8,613 bases of DNA from an uncultured Candidatus Udaeobacter sp. (GCA_955652715.1 CATPBS010000274.1:1-8613), one strand, 5' to 3'; positions 1 through 6,525 are shown, numbered from the stretch's first letter. The notes: generated by a model from the letters alone, not told the origin. Made by a program: numbers and translations.

Positions 1-622
1 CAAGAAGTGCCTTGCACAGCCGGCACAAATCCACTTCCTCCCGGATCACCACAGGCACGATCGCTGCCTCCCCATCTAGCACCAAAAAATCGCGTGCGCC
101 TTCCGGCGTGCTTTTGGAAAGAATTGGTGTTTCCACTTCGACGAAGCCCTGGCTGTCGAGATAATCGCGGGTTGCCTTCGCGGCCCGATGGCGCACTCGC
201 AAATTGCGCGCGAGACGTGGCCGCCGGAGATCGAAATACCGGTGTGTCATCCGCAAATCTTCATTCTGCGGCTCGGCGTCGATCGGGAAGGGTAACGTGT
301 CGGCCCGATTCAAAATTCGCAGTTGATTCGGGATGATTTCGATATCGCCGGTCGCAAGATTCGGATTTTCAGTGCCTGGCAGTCGCGCGGCTACGTGCCC
401 CGACACCTCGATCACATCTTCGCTACCCAAACTGTGCGCCTCCTTCGCGAGTTCCGCGTTTTCCTCGGGGCGAAAAACAATCTGAGTCAACCCTTCGCGA
501 TCTCGCAGATCAATGAAAACAACACCGCCGTGATCGCGTGTGACATTTACCCAGCCGGCTAACGTCACCTGTTTGCCGATGTCGCTCTTGCGAAGTGAAT
601 TGCAATCGTGTGTACGAAACAT
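1..622 (-). CDS. aspS: Aspartyl-tRNA synthetase, N-terminal part (cut by window edge)
   Basis: AspRS charges tRNA-Asp with aspartate in the cytoplasm. The 207 visible codons begin MFRTHDCNSL, matching the usual bacterial AspRS start (M-Y/F-R-T-H), so ATG at 622 is well supported. Residues 15-105 form the OB-fold anticodon-binding domain (LAGWVNVTRDHGGVVFIDLR). The linker EDLRMTHRYFDLRRP (121-135) leads into class II motif 1 (GFVEVETP, 159-166) and the flipping-loop signature STPEGARDFLV (171-181). After V181 the family normally continues with PSR..PGxFYALPQSPQ, but here 26 unrelated residues run to the edge, and no other frame restores the motif. There is no Shine-Dalgarno before the ATG: the 4 bases upstream lead straight into a dispersed repeat. 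hisS lies upstream on the same strand, 86 nt away, so co-transcription is likely. The family call is secure; what happens after residue 181 is not. Confidence 0.93.
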   Translation of the reverse strand, partial: MFRTHDCNSLRKSDIGKQVTLAGWVNVTRDHGGVVFIDLRDREGLTQIVFRPEENAELAKEAHSLGSEDVIEVSGHVAARLPGTENPNLATGDIEIIPNQLRILNRADTLPFPIDAEPQNEDLRMTHRYFDLRRPRLARNLRVRHRAAKATRDYLDSQGFVEVETPILSKSTPEGARDFLVLDGEAAIVPVVIREEVDLCRLCKALL

Positions 623-625
623 CTT

Positions 626-721
626 TTGTCATTCCGAGCGAAGTCGAGGAACCTCGTTGCCAAACCGAGGATAGAGGCGTGGGATCCTTCGACTCCGCTT
701 CGCTGCGCTCAGGATGACAAG
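626..721. repeat. Dispersed palindromic (REP/MITE-like) repeat between hisS and aspS
   Basis: The ends are an imperfect inverted pair. The left end reads TTGTCATTCCGAGCG and the right end, on the other strand, TTGTCATCCTGAGCG (13 of 15 identical), each followed inward by a GTCGA-AGGA-type block. A small inner hairpin, CCTCG/CGAGG, lies at 652-670. Read on the minus strand it encodes the peptide CHPERSEAESKDP, which I recognise as a recurrent spurious translation of an intergenic repeat in Acidobacteria, Verrucomicrobia and other genomes. It covers nearly the whole hisS-aspS gap and includes the hisS stop codon. Copy number in this genome cannot be judged from one window. Confidence 0.72.
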
Positions 722-1965
722 CTGGGTAGCGCTTGCAAGTGTGCAAGTAGGCGATCGTGCGGCAGGAGTTCTTGTTGAGCCGTTGCCATATTCTTAATTT
801 TCACCTGCGGCCATTCGTCGCCGTAGAGAATCGCGATCGTCGCGCCCAAATCTTCCGCGGTTTGAAATTGTTTCGGAATTTTCGTTGGCGTAAGCGGGTA
901 ATCGACGCCGTAGCCGAGGTCGCGAAGTTGCTGGACTTGTGTGAGTGCGTCGGCGCGGCGTTCTTCCTTCGCGATCACGACGTAGATGTCGATCTTCCTG
1001 TCGATGGTGATTGCTTCCTGCATCGCCTCGCGGGCGTGCGGGATTTCGTTGATTAATTCGCCGAGAACGACGTCTCCCATGGCAAAACCGAGTGCCGGCA
1101 GCGAGACAGCACCGTCGCTGAGTTGCGCGATTAAGTTGTCGTATCGTCCGCCGCCGGCAATGGCGCGGAATTTCCCGGCGCGGTCGAACACTTCAAATAC
1201 AATACCGGTGTAGTAAGCAAGCCCGCGAACGATGCCGATATCGATCGCCACAAAATCCGCCAGGCCACGCCCGCGTAGAGCATCGACGAGTTTGCCGAGT
1301 TTTTCGCTTTTGCCGCCGCTTTTTAAAGTCGCAAAGACAGGCTCGGCGAGATTGTCGAGTTTCTCGGCCGTTTTCTCACGTGGCTCGCGCCCAAATTTGT
1401 CAATCGCCTGCAGGAATTCATCCCAGCGATCCGCTGGCACGTTTCGTTCGCGCAGAAAATCTGTCCAAAATTCTCGGTCACTGATTCGGACGACGAAATC
1501 TCTCTCGGTGAACCCGAATGCGCGGAGGACGTCGATGCAAAGTGCGACCAGTTCGATATCTGCTGCGAGAGCCGCTTCACCGATGATGTCGCAATTCAGC
1601 TGAAAATGTTCGCGTAACCGTCCGCGCTGCTGTTTTTCGTAGCGGAAGAATTGACCGATCGAGAACCATTTCAGCGGTTTCTTGAACTCGCGTTCGTGAG
1701 CGGCGACCACGCGCGCGAGGGTGGGCGTCAGCTCTGGGCGCAGCGCGACTTCGCGTTCGCCTTTGTCAGTGAAATTAAAAAGTTGATCGACGATTTCCGC
1801 GCCGCTCTTTTTTTTGTACAGCTCGACGGTCTCGAGTAAGGGCCCCTCCCATTCAACAAAACCGTACCGGCGGGCCACTTCGCGCCAGCGCGCGAAGATG
1901 TAATTGCGTTTTGCGCAATCCTCGGGCAGGAAATCACGGAAACCCGGCAGTGTTTGCATAAACAT
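709..1965 (-). CDS. hisS: Histidyl-tRNA synthetase
   Basis: HisRS charges tRNA-His with histidine using ATP. The 418 residues match the usual bacterial length. After the N-terminal MQTLPGFRDFLPED come class II motif 1 (GFVEWEGPLLET, 35-46), ALRPELTPTLAR (74-84), motif 2 (FFRYEKQQRGRLREHFQ, 106-122), the HisRS-specific loop IVRGLAYYTGIVFE (245-258) with the catalytic Arg247, GGGRYDNL (271-278), motif 3 (PALGFAMGDVV, 290-300) and a full C-terminal anticodon-binding domain (about 324-410). Two positions are unusual: RGLAYY where most HisRS have RGLDYY, and GDVVL where motif 3 normally carries an Arg. I chose ATG at 1965; ATG at 1959 and GTG at 1986 are in frame, and only a weak AGGG lies 12 nt before 1965. 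The TGA stop and the codons just before it lie in the dispersed repeat. HisZ is unlikely because the anticodon domain is present. Confidence 0.95.
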   Translation of the reverse strand: MFMQTLPGFRDFLPEDCAKRNYIFARWREVARRYGFVEWEGPLLETVELYKKKSGAEIVDQLFNFTDKGEREVALRPELTPTLARVVAAHEREFKKPLKWFSIGQFFRYEKQQRGRLREHFQLNCDIIGEAALAADIELVALCIDVLRAFGFTERDFVVRISDREFWTDFLRERNVPADRWDEFLQAIDKFGREPREKTAEKLDNLAEPVFATLKSGGKSEKLGKLVDALRGRGLADFVAIDIGIVRGLAYYTGIVFEVFDRAGKFRAIAGGGRYDNLIAQLSDGAVSLPALGFAMGDVVLGELINEIPHAREAMQEAITIDRKIDIYVVIAKEERRADALTQVQQLRDLGYGVDYPLTPTKIPKQFQTAEDLGATIAILYGDEWPQVKIKNMATAQQELLPHDRLLAHLQALPSLSS

Positions 1966-2128
1966 AGCGTTACGCTGCCCTGGCACAGCGAACCGGCTTA
2001 CGCTCGCCGAGACGACCGCACGAGGCCGAAGTTACGATACGAAGGCGTAACTGAAGAAACTCCGGCGTTAAGGGGCTGGAGACATACACGAAGGAGAACA
2101 TCCGTTTAATGAAAGCAGAGGGACAAAT
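1966..2128. other. Divergent intergenic region, hisS / secreted protein
   Basis: This gap must hold the promoters of the hisS-aspS transcript and of the secreted-protein gene, but I see no convincing -35/-10 pair on either strand. It contains a 7-bp inverted repeat, AGTTACG (2030-2036) with CGTAACT (2046-2052), around a 9-nt loop. It could be an operator or a leader hairpin, or be chance. Two purine-rich ribosome-binding candidates precede the right-hand gene: AAGGAG at 2091-2096 and GAGGGA at 2118-2123. Confidence 0.35.
2118..2123 (+). promoter_or_regulatory. Ribosome binding site of the threonine-rich protein gene
   Basis: GAGGGA ends 5 nt before the ATG at 2129, good Shine-Dalgarno spacing, and it decides that start. 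The same bases are codons 4 and 5 of a possible 7-codon leader ORF beginning at 2109. Confidence 0.5.
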
Positions 2129-2557
2129 ATGAAACAAACGAGATTAGCGAAAATATTGGCAGCAGGCATGCTTTGCGCAGCGGCGCCGGGACTAGCGCTC
2201 GCGCAGCAGACCACAACGACCACGACCACAAGAGACCCGGTAACAGGCACCACGACAACTCAGCAGACGACAACCAGCTCTGCGGGCAACATTGTGACCT
2301 ACACGCCGGAATCGGATTACTTTACATTCCGAACAACGCCTGATGCAGCCCCCGTCCGTTATTACTACACGAAAGACACGACTGTTTTAGATCCGGAAGG
2401 TCACGTTGTAAGTTGGTCGGCCATTCGTCCAGACATCCCGGCAACCGTTTATTATACAACTGTAGGCGACCGCGTGGTGGTGCGAAAAGTTGTCTTGGCC
2501 CAGCCTGTCACGGTTTACAAGCGCGAGGAAACTACCACCACAACGACAAGACCGTAG
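2129..2557 (+). CDS. Small secreted threonine-rich protein of unknown function
   Basis: The 142-residue product starts with a clear signal peptide: Lys and Arg in the first eight residues, a hydrophobic stretch (ILAAGMLCAAAPGLALA, 9-25) and an ALA cleavage site before QQ at 26. It should therefore leave the cytoplasm, probably to the periplasm or beyond. The mature chain has Thr-rich ends (seven Thr at 28-34, TTTTQQTTT at 41-49, six Thr at 135-140). They flank a core of about 75 residues (57-131) rich in Tyr, Val and alternating hydrophobics (PVRYYYTKDTTVLDPEG, PATVYYTTVGDRVVVRKVVL), suggesting a small beta-strand domain. I recall similar signal-peptide proteins with this YYT-type core in Verrucomicrobia, without an assigned function. 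ATG at 2129 has a well-placed GAGGGA. The gene ends in an intrinsic terminator, so it is probably monocistronic. Secretion is well supported; function is unknown. Confidence 0.82.
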   Translation: MKQTRLAKILAAGMLCAAAPGLALAQQTTTTTTTRDPVTGTTTTQQTTTSSAGNIVTYTPESDYFTFRTTPDAAPVRYYYTKDTTVLDPEGHVVSWSAIRPDIPATVYYTTVGDRVVVRKVVLAQPVTVYKREETTTTTTRP

Positions 2558-2583
2558 AGAAGAGTCGTTGCCGCTAAGAAATC

Positions 2584-2618
2584 ACAAGCGCCCGCGGAAA
2601 TTCGCGGACGCTTGTTTT
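2584..2618 (+). terminator. Intrinsic terminator after the threonine-rich protein gene
   Basis: The stem pairs ACAAGCG (2584-2590) with CGCTTGT (2609-2615) and CCGCG (2592-2596) with CGCGG (2603-2607). There is a single C/A mismatch and the loop is GAAATT. A short T run follows (2615-2618). It lies 27 nt after the stop at 2557. The stem is strong and the T tract short, so some readthrough towards uvrC is possible. Confidence 0.72.
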
Positions 2619-2637
2619 AGGCCCGATTTGAAATGTT

Positions 2638-2714
2638 GTAGCCACCGGCCTGTGGCCGGTCCAGCTCGGCGCTGCTGTTCAGATCATTGAGACGGCCCAC
2701 AGGGCCGTGGCTAC
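2638..2714. repeat. Inverted pair of GTAG-headed REP hairpins (BIME-like)
   Basis: Two hairpins face each other with GTAG heads pointing outward. The left one has GTAGCC at 2638-2643, then ACCGGCC-TGT-GGCCGGT (2644-2660). The right one, on the other strand, has GTAGCC (2709-2714) followed by a hairpin with perfect 7-bp arms, ACGGCCC-ACA-GGGCCGT as read on plus (2692-2708). A spacer of 31 nt separates them. A GTAG or GGAG tetranucleotide beside a GC-rich hairpin is the hallmark of REP elements recognised by RAYT transposases. The core resembles the hairpins around the RAYT gene at 6526-6990, but the head differs (GTAG versus GGAG). Confidence 0.8.
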
Positions 2715-2864
2715 AGCGGCGATCGTTTTCGTTTTAGTCCGACTTATCGCGAGCGTTTGGGCTCGCAGTCCGCGAGCTCGCTATTTCGCAAGCTGGAAGC
2801 AGGCGCTACTCTAGTCCAACGCGCGGGTTTTCAGCCGTCTGCATCGCGAGTAAATTGCCCGCAC
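2715..2864. other. Remainder of the gap before uvrC, suspected dispersed repeat
   Basis: This stretch is open in the uvrC frame from a TTG at 2757, but its translation (for example RKLEAGATLVQRAGFQPS) does not look like a UvrC N-terminus. It reads like the translation of an intergenic repeat, the segment GCAAGCTGGAAGCAGGCG at about 2788-2805 being the recognisable part. I see no clear promoter. The repeat identification is from memory and needs a genome-wide count. Confidence 0.35.
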
Positions 2865-4442
2865 GTGGCTGCATCACGAAAAGAAAAGCCGGATTTGCAA
2901 AAGAAAGTGCACGAAGTGCCGCACAAGCCTGGCGTGTACCTGATGCGTGACCGGTTCAACCGCGTGATTTACGTGGGTAAGGCGCGCGACCTGCGCAAAC
3001 GAGTCAGTTCATACTTCCTGCCGTCTAAAATGGCGCAGGCCGATTTGAAAACGCGCGCCATGCTGGAGGCGACGTGGGATTTTGAGACACATACCGTTCG
3101 CAGCGACGCGGAATCAGTTTTACTGGAAGGCAAACTGATTAAGGAATATCGACCGCGTTACAACGTCTCCTTCCGTGATGACAAGCGATTCCTCGTCGTC
3201 AGGGTCGATCTTTCGGAGGAATGGCCGCGTTTTCGGTTGGCTCGATTCAAAAAAGACGATGGCAGCCGCTACTTTGGTCCGTATGCGCATGCAGGAGCGT
3301 TGCGGCAGACATTGAATTTTATGCGCAAAAAATTTGGCGTTCTCACGTTTGGCCGGGGCGCGCCGACGGAGCGGGAATTGAAATCCTCAACCTATCAAGT
3401 GCCGGTGCGCTTGAGCGAAATTGGCGCCGACCAATACCGCGAGCGCGTCGCGCAGGCCTGTGATTTTCTGGAAGGACATTCGCGGGAAATGATCTCCACG
3501 CTGGAGAGCGAAATGCATAAGGTGGCGGAGAAAATGGATTTCGAAAAAGCGGCCGAACTTCGCAACATGATTGAGGATTTGCGTAACACCACAAGACCAA
3601 CGCGCCGATTTACCCGCGGCGGTTTGCCGAGCGCAATTGATCCTATGGCGGACGTGCAAGCTCTGGCCGATGCGCTGGGACTGCCCCGTGCTCCGCGGGT
3701 AATGGAGTGTTTCGACATCTCGAACATCTCCACGACACACGTCGTTGCCTCGATGGTCTGTTTCCGGGACGGCGTGCCGGACAAGGACAATTACCGGCGC
3801 TATCGCGTGCGAACAGTCGAAGGGCAGGACGATTTTGCCAGCATGGCTGAGGTGGTGCGGCGCAGGTATTCGCGCGTTCTGCTTGAAACCCGAGAAGCGC
3901 ATCGCGAGGCAGCGGAATTTTCGCAGGAGAACGCTTTCGAAGCTGCTCGCCGTTTGGAACGCGAAGCGGTTACGCAATCCGCAGCCCCGAATCCGCAATC
4001 GTATATTCGCCTTCCGGACTTAATCATCGTCGACGGCGGAAAAGGGCAGCTCTCAGCCGCGTGTCGCGAATTGCAGCGATTAGGCTTGCACGATCTTCCC
4101 ATCATCGGCCTGGCCAAGGAACGCGAGGAGATTTACCGGCCGGGCCGGGCGCTGCCCTTGCAACTTCCGATGGATTCGCCTGCTTTGCGGTTGCTTCAGC
4201 GGATCCGCGACGAAGCGCATCGGTTCGCCAACGCGTATCACCAGCTCCTCATGAAAAAACGGGTCGAAGAAAGCATTCTCGATGATTGCCCGGGTGTGAG
4301 CCAGAACCGGAAGAACTTATTGCTGCGGCGATTTGGCTCGGTGAATCGTCTTCGCAAAGCAAGCGTTGAGGAGATTGCCTCCACAGAGGGGGTTGGCCGA
4401 AAGCTAGCCGAAGAAGTGCATCGATTTCTGCAAAGCCATTGA
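2865..4442 (+). CDS. uvrC: UvrABC system protein C (excision nuclease subunit)
   Basis: UvrC cuts DNA on both sides of a lesion marked by UvrA and UvrB. From GTG at 2865 the protein has 525 residues; UvrC usually has about 600. In order: GIY-YIG nuclease (PHKPGVYLMRD at 19-29, IYVGKARDLRKRVSSYF at 35-51), UVR/UvrB-binding motif (about 208-242, MDFEKAAELRNMIEDLR), RNase H-like nuclease (ECFDISN 281-287, LPDLIIVDGGKGQL 383-396, DEAHRFA 449-455) and tandem helix-hairpin-helix (about 471-522, CPGVSQNRKNLLLRRFGS). Every nuclease motif is present, so it should be active. The segment between the GIY-YIG and UVR domains lacks the cysteines that hold the 4Fe-4S cluster in E. coli UvrC. A charged insertion of about 40 residues (340-380) separates the RNase H halves. 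The start is uncertain: TTG at 2757 adds 36 repeat-like residues, TTG and GTG codons also follow 2865, and none has a good ribosome-binding site. The function is confident. Confidence 0.93.
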   Translation: MAASRKEKPDLQKKVHEVPHKPGVYLMRDRFNRVIYVGKARDLRKRVSSYFLPSKMAQADLKTRAMLEATWDFETHTVRSDAESVLLEGKLIKEYRPRYNVSFRDDKRFLVVRVDLSEEWPRFRLARFKKDDGSRYFGPYAHAGALRQTLNFMRKKFGVLTFGRGAPTERELKSSTYQVPVRLSEIGADQYRERVAQACDFLEGHSREMISTLESEMHKVAEKMDFEKAAELRNMIEDLRNTTRPTRRFTRGGLPSAIDPMADVQALADALGLPRAPRVMECFDISNISTTHVVASMVCFRDGVPDKDNYRRYRVRTVEGQDDFASMAEVVRRRYSRVLLETREAHREAAEFSQENAFEAARRLEREAVTQSAAPNPQSYIRLPDLIIVDGGKGQLSAACRELQRLGLHDLPIIGLAKEREEIYRPGRALPLQLPMDSPALRLLQRIRDEAHRFANAYHQLLMKKRVEESILDDCPGVSQNRKNLLLRRFGSVNRLRKASVEEIASTEGVGRKLAEEVHRFLQSH

Positions 4443-4561
4443 TTTATCCGCGGATTTGAAACTCGCTCGCTCGCTGCTACCCATCGCAGCTTTGCCTTCT
4501 ATGTGGCTAATCCCATTAGCTCCATTCGCACATTTATGCAGATTAACGCAGATTCTTTCGA
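4443..4561. repeat. uvrC-mrdA gap with several short repeats and a hairpin
   Basis: Four nt past the uvrC stop lies the perfect palindrome ATCCGCGGAT (4446-4455). Next is a CTCG microsatellite (about 4462-4476), then a perfect 6-bp hairpin GCTAAT-CCC-ATTAGC (4506-4520), and finally two direct copies of GCAGATT (4538-4544 and 4548-4554) within TTTATGCAGATTAACGCAGA. The first and last parts resemble a known intergenic motif with TTTATCCGCAGATTA-type cores. No Shine-Dalgarno precedes mrdA, so translation may depend on readthrough from uvrC or on a leaderless or weak start. Confidence 0.45.
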
Positions 4562-6481
4562 ATGAGGTCACCCTGGGGAACTGTTGGCGATCTGTGGATC
4601 GCCGTGTTGATGCTGTTCACGGTGCCGATGGTGTGCGCGCAGACGCTGGCGCCATCTGTGGCGCCGAGTGCGACTCCGTCAGGCGAAGAGGAAACAATCG
4701 TGCCTACATTCGAGACGCAAAAGCTCGCGCGCACTTACATTCTCGATGTTCCGGCTCCGCGCGGGCAGATCACAGACCGAAACGGCGCACCGCTCGCGCA
4801 AAATCGGCTCAGTTACAATCTCGTCGTTAACTTCCCAACTCCGCTGGATTTCTCCGATGCGAAGGCGCTGAGCTTCACCAGGGAAAAGATAGACAAGGCA
4901 GGCGACTTAATTGGTCGCAAGCTCCGGATTTCCGATGACGCGATCCTTCGTCACTACCGGAACCGGGGAATCATGCCGCGGGAGATCGCACAAAATCTTA
5001 GCCAGCAAGAGTATGAAAAAATTAAAAATGATCTGCCGGCTGGGATGATGGTGCGGCCTGTTTACGTGAGGATTTACCCGAACGGGAAACTCGCCGGCCA
5101 GATTATTGGTTACACCGGGAAGACTGGGCGAAATCCCGACGGCATTGTCGACAATCACGAAACGCTCTGGCCGGAAACAGAGGGGCGCGAGGGACTGGAG
5201 CAAACTTTTAACGAAATGCTCACGGGCAAGCACGGCGAATACAAACTGACTTTCGACAAAGACGGCCGGAAGACTTCCGAGAAACTCATCACTCCGCCCG
5301 AGCCCGGGTACAACGTCGTCACCACGCTTGATCTGCGTCTTCAGCAATTGGCTGAAAAGGCGTTGGAAGCGAAAGCAAAACGCGGCGCGATTGTGGTTGT
5401 CGACGCAAACAACGGCGATATTCTCGCGTTGGCGTCCTGGCCCACCTACGATCCCAATTTGTTCGTTCCATCCATATCGGCTGAGCAACTCAAAGCCTTG
5501 CAGGAAGATCCGGATATTCCTCTTTTGCCACGCGCGTATCGTTCGTCTTATCCGCCTGGATCGACCTTTAAAATCGCGGTGGGCATTGCTGCGCTGGAAA
5601 GCCACGCGGTTTATCCTGACGATCGATACGAATGCGTGCCGTCAATTCAGGTTGGCAATGTTACTTTCCACAATTGGAAAAAGGGCGATCGCGGCGCGCT
5701 AAACTTCGTCCAGGCGCTCACCGAATCGTGCGACACCTGGTTTTATCAGGTTGGCATCAAGACCGGTGCGGGGCCGATTATCGACTGGGCGTTGCAGCTG
5801 GGTTTTGGCGCGAAGTGCGGCATCCCGCTGCGGGGCGAGGCGGAAGGCCGGATTCCGAACGATCAATACATGAAGGCAACGCACGGCCGCAAACTGCTCA
5901 ACGGCGATATCGCAAATATGTCGATCGGCCAGGGAGATACGCAGGTGACGCCGCTGCAGATGGCTCAGGCGATGGGCGTCGTCGCCAACGGAGGAACGCT
6001 ATATCAAACGCGACTGGTCCAACAGGTGCAGACGTTCGACGGCCAAATCGTGACCGCGTACCAAGTGCGCGCCAAAAGGACACTCGACGTCTCGTCCGAA
6101 ACGCTGGACCAATTGCGCACCGGAATGATTAATGTCGTGAATGGCTCAGGCGGTACCGCGCACCAAGCCAGCCTCGATAATGTTGAAGTCGCCGGAAAAA
6201 CGGGCACCGCGCAATGGGGCCCAAAAAACAAAGAGCGCACAGCAGCTTGGTTCGCCGGGTTTTTGCCTGCCGACCAACCGCGATACGCGTTTGCGTCTGT
6301 TTACGAGGGCGATGTTGGCAGCAAAGTCCATGGTGGTTCCGCTGCCGCGCCGATGATCGCAGATGTGTTCAAGGAAATTTACCAGGGTGAAAAGTTGGTC
6401 ACTCGCCAGCAGCGGCGCACTCGCGAGCAACCGGAAGTCCGCCGTGCCGAGCCGGTGGAGGAAGAAGACGAATCAGATTAG
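4562..6481 (+). CDS. mrdA: Penicillin-binding protein 2 (peptidoglycan D,D-transpeptidase)
   Basis: PBP2 cross-links peptidoglycan during cell elongation with RodA and the MreBCD complex, at the outer face of the inner membrane. The 639 residues are normal for the family. A membrane anchor or signal-like segment (LWIAVLMLFTVPMVCA, 11-26) precedes a Pro/Ser/Ala-rich linker. The pedestal (PBP dimer) domain opens with APRGQITDRNGAPLAQN (65-81). The transpeptidase domain carries STFK (Ser334 nucleophile, Lys337), SCD (389-391, the SxN/SxD motif; PBP2 proteins commonly have D), SIGQGDTQVTPLQMA (454-468) and KTGT (546-549). The C-terminus ends in a charged tail rich in Arg then Glu (about 614-639). 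ATG at 4562 has no visible ribosome-binding site. The anchor has few positive charges before it and could be a cleavable signal at VCA-Q. No rodA or mreCD lies beside it here, unlike in many genomes. uvrC is upstream on the same strand; the RAYT unit follows 5 nt after the stop. Confidence 0.95.
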   Translation: MRSPWGTVGDLWIAVLMLFTVPMVCAQTLAPSVAPSATPSGEEETIVPTFETQKLARTYILDVPAPRGQITDRNGAPLAQNRLSYNLVVNFPTPLDFSDAKALSFTREKIDKAGDLIGRKLRISDDAILRHYRNRGIMPREIAQNLSQQEYEKIKNDLPAGMMVRPVYVRIYPNGKLAGQIIGYTGKTGRNPDGIVDNHETLWPETEGREGLEQTFNEMLTGKHGEYKLTFDKDGRKTSEKLITPPEPGYNVVTTLDLRLQQLAEKALEAKAKRGAIVVVDANNGDILALASWPTYDPNLFVPSISAEQLKALQEDPDIPLLPRAYRSSYPPGSTFKIAVGIAALESHAVYPDDRYECVPSIQVGNVTFHNWKKGDRGALNFVQALTESCDTWFYQVGIKTGAGPIIDWALQLGFGAKCGIPLRGEAEGRIPNDQYMKATHGRKLLNGDIANMSIGQGDTQVTPLQMAQAMGVVANGGTLYQTRLVQQVQTFDGQIVTAYQVRAKRTLDVSSETLDQLRTGMINVVNGSGGTAHQASLDNVEVAGKTGTAQWGPKNKERTAAWFAGFLPADQPRYAFASVYEGDVGSKVHGGSAAAPMIADVFKEIYQGEKLVTRQQRRTREQPEVRRAEPVEEEDESD

Positions 6482-6486
6482 GGCCT

Positions 6487-6510
6487 GGAGACGGCCTGCC
6501 CCCAGGCCGT
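6487..6510 (+). repeat. GGAG-headed REP hairpin, left flank of the RAYT gene
   Basis: The GGAG tetranucleotide (6487-6490) is followed by a perfect 8-bp hairpin, ACGGCCTG (6491-6498) with CAGGCCGT (6503-6510) around a CCCC loop. It differs at one base in 24 from the copy at 7012-7035, which is in the opposite orientation. It starts 5 nt after the mrdA stop and could double as part of a terminator between convergent genes. Confidence 0.85.
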
Positions 6511-6525
6511 GGGAAATCCGCGCGT

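Noticed and set aside
1..79. Intein inserted in AspRS
   Set aside because: The sequence after V181 does not begin with Cys or Ser and shows no block A motif; too little is visible to support it.
510..746. Open frame on minus encoding the CHPERSEAESKDP peptide
   Set aside because: This is the known spurious translation of a dispersed repeat; it overlaps aspS and hisS in another frame.
2757..2864. N-terminal extension of UvrC from TTG at 2757
   Set aside because: The 36 extra residues do not match UvrC, look like a translated repeat and lack a ribosome-binding site. GTG at 2865 gives a normal UvrC N-terminus, though the exact start stays uncertain.
3345..3465. Frameshift explaining the missing UvrC cysteines
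   Set aside because: The other two plus frames show no C..PC pattern, and the reading frame is continuous and family-like on both sides.
3387..3998. Minus-strand open frame of 203 codons inside uvrC
   Set aside because: It is antisense to conserved UvrC domains and shows no domain of its own.
4610..4645. Lipobox in the mrdA N-terminus (PMVC)
   Set aside because: The -1 position is Val rather than Gly, Ala or Ser, so lipidation at Cys25 is unlikely.
4907..5605. Minus-strand open frame of 232 codons inside mrdA
   Set aside because: It is antisense to the conserved PBP2 core, with no recognisable motifs; long shadow frames are expected at this base composition.
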